A stretch of DNA of 64,000 nucleotides, from positions 62,001-126,000 of the forward strand of contig NZ_KB894098.1 in the NCBI RefSeq assembly GCF_000374305.1. The letters are read 5' to 3'. The notes below the pieces were generated by a model that did no database searches, was not told the origin of the DNA, and saw nothing but the letters and a program-made list of their open reading frames with translations. Position 1 is the stretch's first letter. Each line of letters opens with the position of its first letter. The stretch comes from Actinomadura flavalba DSM 45200. Its GTDB lineage: Bacteria > Actinomycetota > Actinomycetes > Streptosporangiales > Streptosporangiaceae. This document shows, piece after piece, positions 33,753 through 41,975 of this stretch. A program made the position numbers and the translations under genes.

Positions 33753-35395
33753 TCCGCCGCCTCGATCACGCCGTCGGTGACGGTGAGGCGGGCGGTGACG
33801 TCGCCCCGGGTGAGGGTGAAGGCGTACTCGGTGTGGGTGCGGGCGCCGTCGAGGCCGAGGAGATGGGTGGCGCGGTCGGACTCCGCGTAGGTGAGGCCGC
33901 CCGGGAGGTGGCGGTGGCCGCCGGAGCCGTCCTCGGTGTCGGCGCGCCAGGTGGCGGCGGCGACGTCGCGGGTGACGACCAGGGGCGGGCGGCGGTCGCC
34001 GGTGAGGCGGACGCGCAGCGGCGGCGGATGCTCGGGGTCGTCGAACGGGCGCGGCGCGGCGTGCTCGGCGGTGCGGACCGGGAGGGCCAGCACGCTGCGG
34101 GCCGGGTCGAGCGTGACCGTGAACGGGGCGTCCGGCGACCACGGCCAGCGGGCGGTCGCGACGGCCAGCCGTACCCGGTGACCGGGCCGGAAGGCGTGCC
34201 CGGTGGGACGCAGGACGGCGGTGAGGTCGCTCCACTCCCCCGGCGCGCCGGGGAACTCCCCCTCGCCGCGCGCGACGAGCGCGGACGCGCCGTCCGGCCC
34301 GACGTCGCAGAGCCGCAGCGCGAGCACGCCCGGCTCGCCCGCCAGGCGCAGGCGGACGCGGACCCGGCCGAGGATCGTCAGCTCGGCGGGGAGCGGCGCC
34401 GAGTCGAACGCGGCGCCGCGCGCGTCCTCCTCACGCTGGTCGTGCGGCAGGTCGGCGGCGGTGCGGGGAACCGGGCGCCCGGTGTCGACGCCCGCGTGCG
34501 GCGGCGACCGGACGACGACGGGCGCGGCGTCCCCCTCGCGCAGCGGCGCCTCGCGCAGCACGACGTCCGGGGACGGCCAGACCGGCTCGGCGGCCCATCC
34601 CGCGCCGAGGAAGGCGCGCAGCGCGGGATCGTCCGTGACGCCGGTGTCCGCGCCGCGCAGCCAGTGCTCCCACCAGCGCAGCGTCTCCTGGAGGAACCCG
34701 ATGGCGGCCGCCGCCGGTGCCTCGTCGGGGTACTGCCGCGCCCACGGCCCGACGATGGCACGCGCCGTGGGCGACGCCTCCAGCAGGTCCAGGACGCGAC
34801 CGGCCGCCGGATCGGGCCAGCCCGCGACGGCGAGCACGGGCACGGGCACGTCGCCCCCGTCCGCCGGGGCCGGTGGGCCGGGCGCGTCCAGGCGGGCGCG
34901 CCAGAGCGCGCGCCAGTCGCCGGTGCCGGCGGGGTCGGGCGGAAGCGGCGGAACGGACGCGGTGCCGGGGGCGCAGGCGACGACGGCGGCGAGCGGATCG
35001 GGGGCCAGGGCGGCGACGTCCAGCGCCGTCTGGGCGCCAGGGCCGAGGCCGAACATGCCGACCCGCCCCGTGCACCAGGCGCGGCCGGCGAGCCAGCCGA
35101 CGACCGCCGCGCCGTCCCCGGCGGTGTGATCGGCGTACACGCCCTCCGAGCCGCCGGTGCCGCGCGCGTCCACCCGGACGGACGCGTAGCCGTGGCCCGC
35201 GTACCAGGGGTGCCGCTGGGCGTCGCGGGCCGCCGTGCGGTCATCGAGCCGTTCGGGCGAGAACTCCAGCAGCGCCGGGACCGGGACGTCCGTGCGCGGG
35301 CGCCACACGCGGGCGTGCAGCCGGACGCCATCGGGCAGCGGGACGGCGACGTCCTCGACGGACGTCGCGAACGGGAACGCCGTCCGGTAGCGCAC
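33749..35395 (-). CDS. CocE/NonD-type hydrolase with degenerate active site
   Basis: A 548-residue alpha/beta-hydrolase followed by the C-terminal jelly-roll domain of the X-Pro dipeptidyl-peptidase S15/CocE family. The nucleophile elbow reads GMFGLGPGAQ, so the serine of GxSxG (residue 118) is Gly, and the expected catalytic His in GPWxH is Arg220 (GPWARQYPDE). The Asp in AGWPD (195) remains. Hydrolysis by the usual triad is therefore not expected. The GTG start is taken because TATACC lies seven bases upstream, giving a leaderless message, and VRYRTAFPF is the family start; open frame continues to a TTG at 35446. Codon usage is normal, so this is not an obvious pseudogene. Confidence 0.82.
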   Translation of the reverse strand: MRYRTAFPFATSVEDVAVPLPDGVRLHARVWRPRTDVPVPALLEFSPERLDDRTAARDAQRHPWYAGHGYASVRVDARGTGGSEGVYADHTAGDGAAVVGWLAGRAWCTGRVGMFGLGPGAQTALDVAALAPDPLAAVVACAPGTASVPPLPPDPAGTGDWRALWRARLDAPGPPAPADGGDVPVPVLAVAGWPDPAAGRVLDLLEASPTARAIVGPWARQYPDEAPAAAAIGFLQETLRWWEHWLRGADTGVTDDPALRAFLGAGWAAEPVWPSPDVVLREAPLREGDAAPVVVRSPPHAGVDTGRPVPRTAADLPHDQREEDARGAAFDSAPLPAELTILGRVRVRLRLAGEPGVLALRLCDVGPDGASALVARGEGEFPGAPGEWSDLTAVLRPTGHAFRPGHRVRLAVATARWPWSPDAPFTVTLDPARSVLALPVRTAEHAAPRPFDDPEHPPPLRVRLTGDRRPPLVVTRDVAAATWRADTEDGSGGHRHLPGGLTYAESDRATHLLGLDGARTHTEYAFTLTRGDVTARLTVTDGVIEAAD

Positions 35396-35401
35396 GGACG
35401 T

Positions 35402-35407
35402 CGGTAT
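35402..35407 (-). promoter_or_regulatory. -10 element for a leaderless CocE-like message
   Basis: GGTATA on the plus strand reads TATACC on the minus strand, with seven bases to the chosen GTG. This spacing fits transcription starting at the start codon. No ribosome site is present. Confidence 0.4.
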
Positions 35408-35502
35408 ACCCGGCGGACGGGCAAGGACCGCCGGGTTCCGGGCCAACGGCCCGCAAACGATCCCGTCCGTTGATTCCGCCGTGTGCCGGGCATGCTGGAC
35501 AC

Positions 35503-36303
35503 ATGATCGGAGAACACGTCCTCGCCGCGTACGCGCCGGGCGGCGGGGGCCGGGACGCGCTGGCGTTCGCCGAGGCGGTCGTCGCGCACACCACCGGCAG
35601 GCTCACCGTCGCGCACGTCCACCCGCCGGACCGCCCGGCCGCCGCCGGGGAGGCCGCGACGCTGCTGCGGCAGGCCGAGGCCGCGCTGGGCGACCGGCCC
35701 GCCGCGTACACGGCGCGCGAGAGCCGCAGCGTGGCGCGCGGCCTGGCCGGGGAGGCGGGCAAGGCCGGCGCCGACCTCATCGTCGTCGGTTCGACCGAGG
35801 GGGGCGCGGGCGGGCGCATCGCGATCGGCTCCACCGCCGACCACCTGCTGCACTCGGCGCCCGAGGCCGTCGCGCTCGTCCCGGCCGGGTGGCCGCCCGC
35901 CGTGCTCGGCCGCATCACCGTCATGTACGTCGACCGGCCGCAGTGCGACGAGGCGGTGACGCGCGCCGCGCTCGCCGCGCTCACCCTCGGCGTGCCGCTG
36001 CGGCTCGTCACGCTCGCGCTGCCCGGCGACCCGGCCGAGCGGTTCCGCGACGACCTGGCGATGGCCATCCGGCTCGCCGTGGACTCCACCGGGATCGACC
36101 CGGGCGAGGTGTCCGCCGAACTGGCCGAGGGCGACGACGTGGCGGACGCGCTCGCCGGCGCCGGGTGGGACGACGGCGACCTGCTGGTGTGCGCGAGCAG
36201 CGAGGACGCCGCCGCGCACCGGGTGTTCGTGGGCGAGGTCGCGCTGAAGATGCTGCGGGCGGCGACCGTCCCGGCGATCGTCCTGCCTCGGGGCTACTCA
36301 TGA
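35503..36303 (+). CDS. universal stress protein-like, two-domain
   Basis: A 266-residue protein with two UspA-like repeats. The first (residues 1-128) has EHVLAAYAPGGGGRDALAFAEAV, ADLIVVGSTEGGAGGRIAIGSTADHLLHSAPEAVALV with the G-x9-G(S/T) nucleotide loop. The second (135-266) begins ITVMYVDRPQCDEAV, lacks a clear loop and ends VALKMLRAATVPAIVLPRG. The first domain could bind ATP. Role in stress tolerance is by family only. Divergent from the CocE-like gene. Confidence 0.85.
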   Translation: MIGEHVLAAYAPGGGGRDALAFAEAVVAHTTGRLTVAHVHPPDRPAAAGEAATLLRQAEAALGDRPAAYTARESRSVARGLAGEAGKAGADLIVVGSTEGGAGGRIAIGSTADHLLHSAPEAVALVPAGWPPAVLGRITVMYVDRPQCDEAVTRAALAALTLGVPLRLVTLALPGDPAERFRDDLAMAIRLAVDSTGIDPGEVSAELAEGDDVADALAGAGWDDGDLLVCASSEDAAAHRVFVGEVALKMLRAATVPAIVLPRGYS

Positions 36304-36361
36304 GCTAGTCATGACCGACCATGGGACATATGGCACAAATCAACCGTTTTCCCTGCTCCGC

Positions 36362-36390
36362 TTGCCGCCAGGATTTACCTCGCATACATT
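36362..36390 (+). promoter_or_regulatory. promoter of the CHAP protein gene
   Basis: TTGCCG at 36362-36367 and TACATT at 36385-36390 are separated by exactly 17 bases, giving a good vegetative promoter. The transcript would start near 36397 and carry an untranslated leader of about 90 bases. I see no known riboswitch consensus in that leader. Confidence 0.55.
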
Positions 36391-36489
36391 CTCCCGAGAC
36401 CGGGACGTGACCTGCGTGCAGCATGAGGTCCGGCGCCGGTTCCGGGTCCGGGCTCCCGCCCGCCCGCGCGAGGTTTCCAGGGAGCTGGC

Positions 36490-37476
36490 ATGGACCCCAT
36501 CGGCAAGAAGCTGCTCAACGTCGCCAAATCCGAACTCGGCTACGTGGAGAAGGGCGACGGGTACACCAAGTTCGGCGAGTGGTACCGCAAGAACGTCGAC
36601 GGCGACCACGACGAGTACTTCTCCACCGCCCCCTGGTGCGACATGTTCCTCGCCTGGGCCGCCGACAAGGCCGGCGTCACCGAACAGGCCGGGCAGTTCG
36701 CCTCCACCGTCGAGCACGCCAAGTGGTTCCAGGGCAAGGACGCCTTCGGCACCGAACCCGAACCCGGCGCGTTCATCTTCTTCGACTGGAACGGCTCGGA
36801 CGACATCGACCAGATCGACCACATCGGTCTCGTCGAACGCGTCGACGGCAAGAAGATCCACACCATCGAGGGCAACGCCGACGGGTACAAGCTCACCCGC
36901 AAGGTCCGCGACATGGACACCGTCGTCGGCTTCGGCTACCCCTCCAAGGTCAAGGTCGCCCAGACGTACGCGCCCAAGCACGCCGCGCCGCCGCCCGCCG
37001 TCGAACAGCTCACCGGGCAGCCCGTCGCCGACGCCGTCCCCGGCGTCACCAAGGAGACCCCCGCCGACGACGCCAAGCCCATCGGCACCCAGGACGCCGT
37101 CCTCGGCGGCGTCCTCGCGATGATCCTCTTCGGCACCGTCGCCCTCGCCGCCGGACGCGCCGGCGCCGCCAAGGCGCCCACCACGCCGCCCATCCGCGTC
37201 CGCAAGCGCGGCAAGCACCACAAGCCGTCCACCCCCGTCAAGCTGCCCGCCGACGTCACCCCCGCCGACCTCGACGCCGCCGACACCGCCACCACCGTCA
37301 TGCCCGCCCTCTCCCTCGCCGTCGCCCACGCCGCCGAGGACCGCGAGTTCTGGGGCCGCATCGACCACCTCAAGGACGACGAGGAACTCGCCTTCTGGGA
37401 CACCCTGCACGCCGAGTTCGCCACCGAACCCGCCGCCGCACACGCCGAGTACCCATCCGCTCCCGAGTTCCGCTAG
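36490..37476 (+). CDS. CHAP-domain membrane protein
   Basis: A 328-residue protein. The CHAP amidase/endopeptidase domain fills residues 1-155, with the catalytic Cys50 in STAPWCDMFLAWA and His111 in QIDHIGLVE. A Pro/Ala-rich linker follows, one membrane helix (about 203-221) and a basic cytosolic-type tail (VRKRGKHHK) with an acidic C-terminal helical region. Substrate would be peptidoglycan if the domain is outside. There is no N-terminal signal peptide, so the 200-residue catalytic domain would need an unusual route out, or acts inside. GGGAG precedes the ATG. Confidence 0.88.
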   Translation: MDPIGKKLLNVAKSELGYVEKGDGYTKFGEWYRKNVDGDHDEYFSTAPWCDMFLAWAADKAGVTEQAGQFASTVEHAKWFQGKDAFGTEPEPGAFIFFDWNGSDDIDQIDHIGLVERVDGKKIHTIEGNADGYKLTRKVRDMDTVVGFGYPSKVKVAQTYAPKHAAPPPAVEQLTGQPVADAVPGVTKETPADDAKPIGTQDAVLGGVLAMILFGTVALAAGRAGAAKAPTTPPIRVRKRGKHHKPSTPVKLPADVTPADLDAADTATTVMPALSLAVAHAAEDREFWGRIDHLKDDEELAFWDTLHAEFATEPAAAHAEYPSAPEFR

Positions 37477-37519
37477 AGTTGGCGACGTCGCCGCGAGGGG
37501 AAACCCGAGCGGAGGGCAA

Positions 37520-37591
37520 GCGGAAGTGGCTCAGGGGTAGAGCATCACCTTGCCAAGGTGAGGGTCGCGGGTTCAAATCCCGTCTTCCGCT
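37520..37591 (+). tRNA. tRNA-Gly(GCC)
   Basis: Acceptor arms GCGGAAG and CTTCCGC pair exactly. The anticodon stem TCACC/GGTGA encloses TTGCCAA with anticodon GCC. The discriminator is T. No CCA is encoded. First gene of a Gly-Cys-Val array. Confidence 0.97.
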
Positions 37592-37616
37592 CTGAGAGGC
37601 CGCATGGCCTCGCTCT

Positions 37617-37687
37617 GGTGGAGTGGCCGAGAGGCGAGGCAACGGCCTGCAAAGCCGTGTACACGGGTTCAAATCCCGTCTCCACCT
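37617..37687 (+). tRNA. tRNA-Cys(GCA)
   Basis: Acceptor arms GGTGGAG and CTCCACC pair exactly. The anticodon stem ACGGC/GCCGT encloses CTGCAAA with anticodon GCA. The discriminator is T. No CCA is encoded. Confidence 0.97.
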
Positions 37688-37719
37688 CAACGCCGTCACC
37701 CTTCTACAGGGTCACGCGC

Positions 37720-37791
37720 GGGCGATTAGCTCAGTGGGAGAGCGCTACCTTGACACGGTAGAGGTCACTGGTTCAATCCCAGTATCGCCCA
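37720..37791 (+). tRNA. tRNA-Val(GAC)
   Basis: Acceptor arms GGGCGAT and ATCGCCC pair exactly. The anticodon stem CTACC/GGTAG encloses TTGACAC with anticodon GAC. The discriminator is A. No CCA is encoded. Last of the array. Confidence 0.97.
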
Positions 37792-37848
37792 CGAGCAGGC
37801 TTCCCCTGTTCAGCGCGGCTGCGCTTTCCCCGAGTGCCGCAATTCCGC

Positions 37849-37898
37849 CCGGGGGGACGACCCCCCGGAACCCCCCGAGGTGGGGGCTGCGCCCCCAC
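37849..37898. terminator. twin GC hairpins between tRNA array and kinase gene
   Basis: Two hairpins follow each other: CCGGGGGG/CCCCCCGG around ACGA (37849-37868) and GTGGGGGC/GCCCCCAC around TGC (37880-37898). They lie between converging transcripts and probably end both. A T-rich stretch (37918-37960) follows toward the kinase gene. Confidence 0.65.
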
Positions 37899-37961
37899 AC
37901 CCCCATCGTGCGTGGCTGGGGTTTTGTTCGGTCCTCTCCCTTTTCCGCCTTCGCTCTTTTC

Positions 37962-39818
37962 TTAGAGTAGGCCGGTTTGGATTAGCCAGGCTTTTGCTAC
38001 TGATGCTGGTTTGTCTCTGTTTGTTGTTACTCGGGTGTTCATGTAGCGGAGGTCGGCCGTCGTTAGTTTGGTGGAGACGGTGTTCAGGGTTTGGCGGGTG
38101 GTGGGGTCGGCCTTCTGGGTGCGGATGAGGGGGGTGATGTTCTGGGCGGAGAAGAGGTGGTCGGGGTCGTCCAGGAGGGTGAGGTCGCGTTTGGTGAGGG
38201 ACGGGTCGGTCGTGAAGAGCTGGGCGGCCTGGACCGAGTTCGAGGCGAGGAGTTCGGCGCGGGTGTCGAGGTCCTCGGTGCGGAAGGGCTGGAAGGCGCG
38301 GAAGTCCAGGTCGTAGACGGCGCGAAGGCCGATCATGCCCTGGTAGCGGGTGGCGAACTCCGGGGCGGCGCCCAGGGTGAAGGTCGGGGCCACCGCCTTC
38401 AGGTCCCGCAGGGACTTCAGGCCGTGTTCCCGGGCCGTCGCGCGGGTGACGGCGATCGCGTCCTTGTTCTCCGCGCGTGACGACGGGAGGATCTCCAGGT
38501 CCTTCGGGAGACGGTCGCGCAGGAGCTTGTTGATGCTCTCGCCCGTCGTGGGGGCCTCGGCGCCCATGCGCAACGCGCCCACGTAGGAGGCCAGCGCGCC
38601 GTTGTACTCGGGGACCAGGTCGACCTGGCCGTCGGCCACCAAGGAGTAATAGGACTCCCGGGAACCGATCGAGTGCCTGCGGACGACGCGATGGCCCTTC
38701 GCCTCCAGCGCCTGCGCGTAGATCTCCGCCAGCAGGACGCTCTCGGGAAAGTTCGCCGAACCGACCGTGAGCGTGCCCGGCGGAGGCGTCCGCGCCGCCT
38801 GCACCGCCGGTTTCGGGGGCGTGTGCGGCCACAGCAGGACGAGTGCCGCCGCCAGCGCCGGGACCGCCGCCACCGCGAGGATCTTCAGGGCCAGGGCCGT
38901 ACGGCGGCCCGCCGCGACGTGCGGGCCGCCGCCGCGGCGGGCGTCGCGCAGGCGGCCCACCGTGGGGTCGCGGGGCTGGAGCGGGGTCGGCGGCCGTTCG
39001 GGCGGCGGCGTCTCCTCGGCCGCGCCCGCCGGTTCGCGTTCGTCGTGGCCCAGCAGCCGCAGGAGCAGCACGCGCGCCGTGGGACGGGACTCCGGATCGT
39101 CGGCCAGGCAGGGTTCCACCAGCGGGCGCAGCCAGCCGGGCAGATCGGCCATCTGCCCCTGGAGGCGCAACTGGCGGGCGAACGGGCCCTCACCCGGCGG
39201 CCCGGTGATCGCCGCCGCGTAGATCATGGTGAGGGCCCAGCCGTAGACGTCCGCCGGTGGGCCCGCCGGAGTCCCCCGCGCCTGCTCGGGAGCCATGAAA
39301 CCCGGCGTCCCGCCGTCCGCAGCGGGCGTGCCGAGGGCCGTGGCGACGCCGAAGTCCACGATCCGCGGCCCCTCCGCCGCGAGCAGCACGTTCTGCGGCT
39401 TGATGTCGCGGTGCACCACGTTCGCCGCGTGCGTGGCCGTGAGCGCCGCCAGCGTGCCCAGCGCCAGACGTTCCAGGTCGGCGCCGCGCAGCGGCCCCCC
39501 GGTCTCGACGGCCCGGTGGAGCGACGGGCCGTCGGCGTACTCGCTGACCAGGAACGGGCGCCCGTCGTGCACGCCCGCGTCCAGCACCCGCGCCGTGCAG
39601 AAACGCGCGACTCGCTGCACGAGGGCGATCTCGTCCGCGTCCACGCGGGCGTCCGCCGACGGCGGCCCGTGCGAGATCTTCACCGCCACCGGACGATCCG
39701 GGGTGCGGGCCCAGTGGGCGAGGTAGACGACCCCCTGCCCGCCCTCGCCCAGCCGCCCGTCGAGGACGTACCCGGCGATCTCCTCCGGGTCGGTCGCGTG
39801 CAGAGCCTCCGCTGCCAC
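37962..39818 (-). CDS. Ser/Thr protein kinase fused to OpuAC-type substrate-binding domain
   Basis: A 618-residue receptor kinase. The N-terminal Hanks-type kinase (residues 16-255) has the glycine loop LGEGGQGVVYLA, Lys47, HRDIKPQN (139 is Asp) and DFG at 155-157. A Pro-rich linker leads to one membrane helix (about 307-329). Residues 345-618 form a glycine-betaine/choline-type binding protein (GTLTVGSANFPESVLLAEIY, LVPEYNGALASYVGAL, ENKDAIAVTRATA). An extracytoplasmic osmolyte or quaternary amine could thus control the kinase. The GTG start is fixed by the kinase N terminus. The last 50 codons are clearly AT-richer than the rest of the gene. Confidence 0.92.
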   Translation of the reverse strand: MAAEALHATDPEEIAGYVLDGRLGEGGQGVVYLAHWARTPDRPVAVKISHGPPSADARVDADEIALVQRVARFCTARVLDAGVHDGRPFLVSEYADGPSLHRAVETGGPLRGADLERLALGTLAALTATHAANVVHRDIKPQNVLLAAEGPRIVDFGVATALGTPAADGGTPGFMAPEQARGTPAGPPADVYGWALTMIYAAAITGPPGEGPFARQLRLQGQMADLPGWLRPLVEPCLADDPESRPTARVLLLRLLGHDEREPAGAAEETPPPERPPTPLQPRDPTVGRLRDARRGGGPHVAAGRRTALALKILAVAAVPALAAALVLLWPHTPPKPAVQAARTPPPGTLTVGSANFPESVLLAEIYAQALEAKGHRVVRRHSIGSRESYYSLVADGQVDLVPEYNGALASYVGALRMGAEAPTTGESINKLLRDRLPKDLEILPSSRAENKDAIAVTRATAREHGLKSLRDLKAVAPTFTLGAAPEFATRYQGMIGLRAVYDLDFRAFQPFRTEDLDTRAELLASNSVQAAQLFTTDPSLTKRDLTLLDDPDHLFSAQNITPLIRTQKADPTTRQTLNTVSTKLTTADLRYMNTRVTTNRDKPASVAKAWLIQTGLL

Positions 39819-39895
39819 TGTCCGTCACCCCTTCGATCGGTCCCGTGACGATTGGATGCCGCGCGGACCGCCCCGGTTCCGTCGGCGGCCCGGTT

Positions 39896-41062
39896 TCAGG
39901 CGGGGCGCCAGGTCAGCGGCAGGCGGTCCAGGCCCAGCAGGCCGTAGGCGTGTTCGACGGCGTCGTCGTTCGCGGCGAGGCGGTAGCCGGGGACGCGGCG
40001 ATGCCACTCCTCCAGGGCGACGCGCATCTCGGTGCGCGCCAGGTGCGCGCCGAGGCAGCGGTGCGGGCCCGCCGCGAAACCGAGGTGGCGGTTGCCCGCG
40101 CGGGCGGGGTCGACGCGGCCCGGGTCGGGGAAGACGGCGGGGTCGCGGTTGATGGCCAGGAGCGGCAGCATCACCATGTCGCCGGCCTTCATCCGGCAGC
40201 CCGCGAACTCCACGTCGCGCGTCACCTTGCGGCCCGGCTGGACGATCGCGTAGGCGCGGATCAGGTCCTCGACCATGCCGGGGATGAGGGCCGGGTCGTC
40301 GCGGACGGCGCGCTGGTCGTCGGGGAACTCGGCCAGGTGCCAGAAGGCGTAGGAGAGCTGGGCGGTGACGGTGTCCAGGCCCGCCATGAACAGCAGGAGG
40401 CAGAAGGCCAGCAGGTCCTCGCGCGGGATGGCGGCGCCGTTCATGCGCCAGGACGCCGCAGCGCTCAGCAGGTCGTCGCCGGGGTCGGCGCGTCTCCGCT
40501 CGATCTCCTCGTCGAACATCGCGGTGACCTCTTGCATCGCGGTGATCCTGGCCTGGTTCGCCGTCGGGGGGCCGTGCAGGATGGCGCGCTCCCAGGCCAG
40601 GAAGGTGTCCAGGCGGTCGACCGGGAGGCCCAGGAGCTCCAGGAAGATCACTGCCGGGAAGGGGACGGCGAAGGCGTCGACGAACTCGCATTCCCCGGCG
40701 GTCACGGCGGCGTCCACCAGGGCGGCGCAGTGTTCGCGGATGCGCGATTCGCGGGCCTTCACGGCCGCGGGGGCGAAATGGTCGCGGAGCAGCGTGCGCC
40801 AGGCCGTGTGCTCGGGAGGGTCGAGCATCTCGGGTATCCAGCGGTAGCGGGGGTCGGGGTCCAGGGCGTTGACGGACGCGCTGGAGAAGGTCTTCGGGTC
40901 GCGCAGGACGGCCAGCGCGTCCTCGTGGCGGGTCAGGACCCAGAAGCCGCGGCCGAACGTCGAGCGGAAGGCGCGGTGCCGGTCGCGCAGCTCGCCGAGG
41001 ATCGCGGCCGTCGCGCCCACCGGGCGGCGGCCCGCCAGCGGATCGAAGTGGAGTTCGGTCAT
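39896..41062 (-). CDS. cytochrome P450
   Basis: A 388-residue bacterial class I P450. The heme-binding loop is GFAAGPHRCLGAH with Cys336, and the I-helix oxygen-activation motif is MAGLDT (227-231). At the K helix, where ExxR is near-invariant, the sequence is VEDLIR, so Asp266 takes the place of the Glu that pairs with Arg269. Usual redox partners are not encoded nearby. The ATG overlaps the methyltransferase stop (ATGA), so the pair is co-translated. Substrate unknown. Confidence 0.9.
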   Translation of the reverse strand: MTELHFDPLAGRRPVGATAAILGELRDRHRAFRSTFGRGFWVLTRHEDALAVLRDPKTFSSASVNALDPDPRYRWIPEMLDPPEHTAWRTLLRDHFAPAAVKARESRIREHCAALVDAAVTAGECEFVDAFAVPFPAVIFLELLGLPVDRLDTFLAWERAILHGPPTANQARITAMQEVTAMFDEEIERRRADPGDDLLSAAASWRMNGAAIPREDLLAFCLLLFMAGLDTVTAQLSYAFWHLAEFPDDQRAVRDDPALIPGMVEDLIRAYAIVQPGRKVTRDVEFAGCRMKAGDMVMLPLLAINRDPAVFPDPGRVDPARAGNRHLGFAAGPHRCLGAHLARTEMRVALEEWHRRVPGYRLAANDDAVEHAYGLLGLDRLPLTWRPA

Positions 41063-41856
41063 CGCTTGCGCCCCACCCCGCACAGGAACCAGGTCGGGAG
41101 GTCGGCGCGCGGCGGCACGGCCGGACGCCACGCCGCCAGCGGCACGATGCCGGGGTCCAGCACGTCCAGGCCGTCGAAGAAACGGCCGATCGAGTCCGCC
41201 GAGCGCAGCGTCATGCCGGTGCTCGCCCGGCGGTAGACGCGGGCGCCCTCCTGCGCGACCTCGGCGCGCTCCCCCGCCGTGATGTGCGAGATCGCCAGGT
41301 GACTGCCGGACGGCAGCGCGTCGCGCAGCGCCGCGACCGTCTCGTGCGGGCGCTCGTCGTCGTCCAGGCAGTGCAGGACGGAGATGAGCAGCACCCCCAC
41401 CGGGCGGTCGAGGTCGATCACCTCGCGCAGCGCCGGGTCGGCGAGCAGGTCGTCCACGGCGCGCAGGTCGCCCGCGAGCGTGACCGTGCCCGGCGTGGAC
41501 GCCAGCAGCGCGCGGCCGTGGGCCAGCACCATCGGATCGTTGTCGATGTAGGCGACGCGGGCGTCGGGGGCGACGCTCTGCGCGACCTCGTGGACGTTGC
41601 CCTGCGTCGGCAGTCCCGCGCCGATGTCCACGAACTGCCGCAGCCCCGCCTCCCCCGCGAGGAACCGGACGGCCCGGTCGAGGAACGCGCGGTTCTCCCG
41701 GGCGAGCGCCGGGGCCTGCGGCGCGACGCGCAGCACCTCGTCGGCGGCGGCGCGGTCGGCGGCGTAGTTGTCCTTGCCGCCGAGGTAGAAGTCGTACATG
41801 CGGGCGACGTTGGGAACGGAGACGTCGATCCCCGGGGGCGCCGGACGCTCGTGCAC
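41059..41856 (-). CDS. SAM-dependent methyltransferase, DUF574 family
   Basis: A 265-residue DUF574 methyltransferase-like protein. VARMYDFYLGGKDNYAADR near the N terminus and FVDIGAGLPTQGNVHEVA near residue 75 (SAM-binding motif I) are diagnostic. YIDNDPMVLAHG and VGVLLISVLHCLDD follow. The family is large in filamentous actinomycetes, and its substrates are mostly unknown. The GTG start follows GGAAGG. Coupled by four bases to the P450, it may act on the same molecule. Confidence 0.88.
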   Translation of the reverse strand: MHERPAPPGIDVSVPNVARMYDFYLGGKDNYAADRAAADEVLRVAPQAPALARENRAFLDRAVRFLAGEAGLRQFVDIGAGLPTQGNVHEVAQSVAPDARVAYIDNDPMVLAHGRALLASTPGTVTLAGDLRAVDDLLADPALREVIDLDRPVGVLLISVLHCLDDDERPHETVAALRDALPSGSHLAISHITAGERAEVAQEGARVYRRASTGMTLRSADSIGRFFDGLDVLDPGIVPLAAWRPAVPPRADLPTWFLCGVGRKR

Positions 41857-41951
41857 GCGAATCCTTCCGAACGGTGCGATGATCTCCGTACCGGTCGCCA
41901 GGTTCACAAGACCCGCGACCGCTGTCAAGCGGGTCACGGATTTCCCGCGCC

Positions 41952-41974
41952 TGACACCGCTCAGAGCGGTGTCA
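41952..41974. promoter_or_regulatory. perfect 23-base palindrome, likely CGNR operator
   Basis: Arms TGACACCGCTC and GAGCGGTGTCA are exact inverted copies around a central A. It lies 22 bases before the CGNR gene and covers its -35 region. Confidence 0.6.
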
Positions 41975-41975
41975 C

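Noticed and set aside
36391..36489. c-di-AMP (ydaO-type) riboswitch in the leader of the CHAP gene
   Set aside because: Wall-hydrolase genes of actinobacteria often have one, but the 90-base leader lacks the conserved core segments I know and is too short.
37520..37961. Integrated element at the tRNA array
   Set aside because: No integrase, excisionase or phage gene is nearby, and I found no second copy of a tRNA 3' end as an attachment site. Only a composition shift remains, listed as a finding.
39896..41856. Biosynthetic gene cluster around the P450 and methyltransferase
   Set aside because: No scaffold-building enzyme (PKS, NRPS, terpene synthase, RiPP precursor) lies within reach; the two genes alone do not support it.
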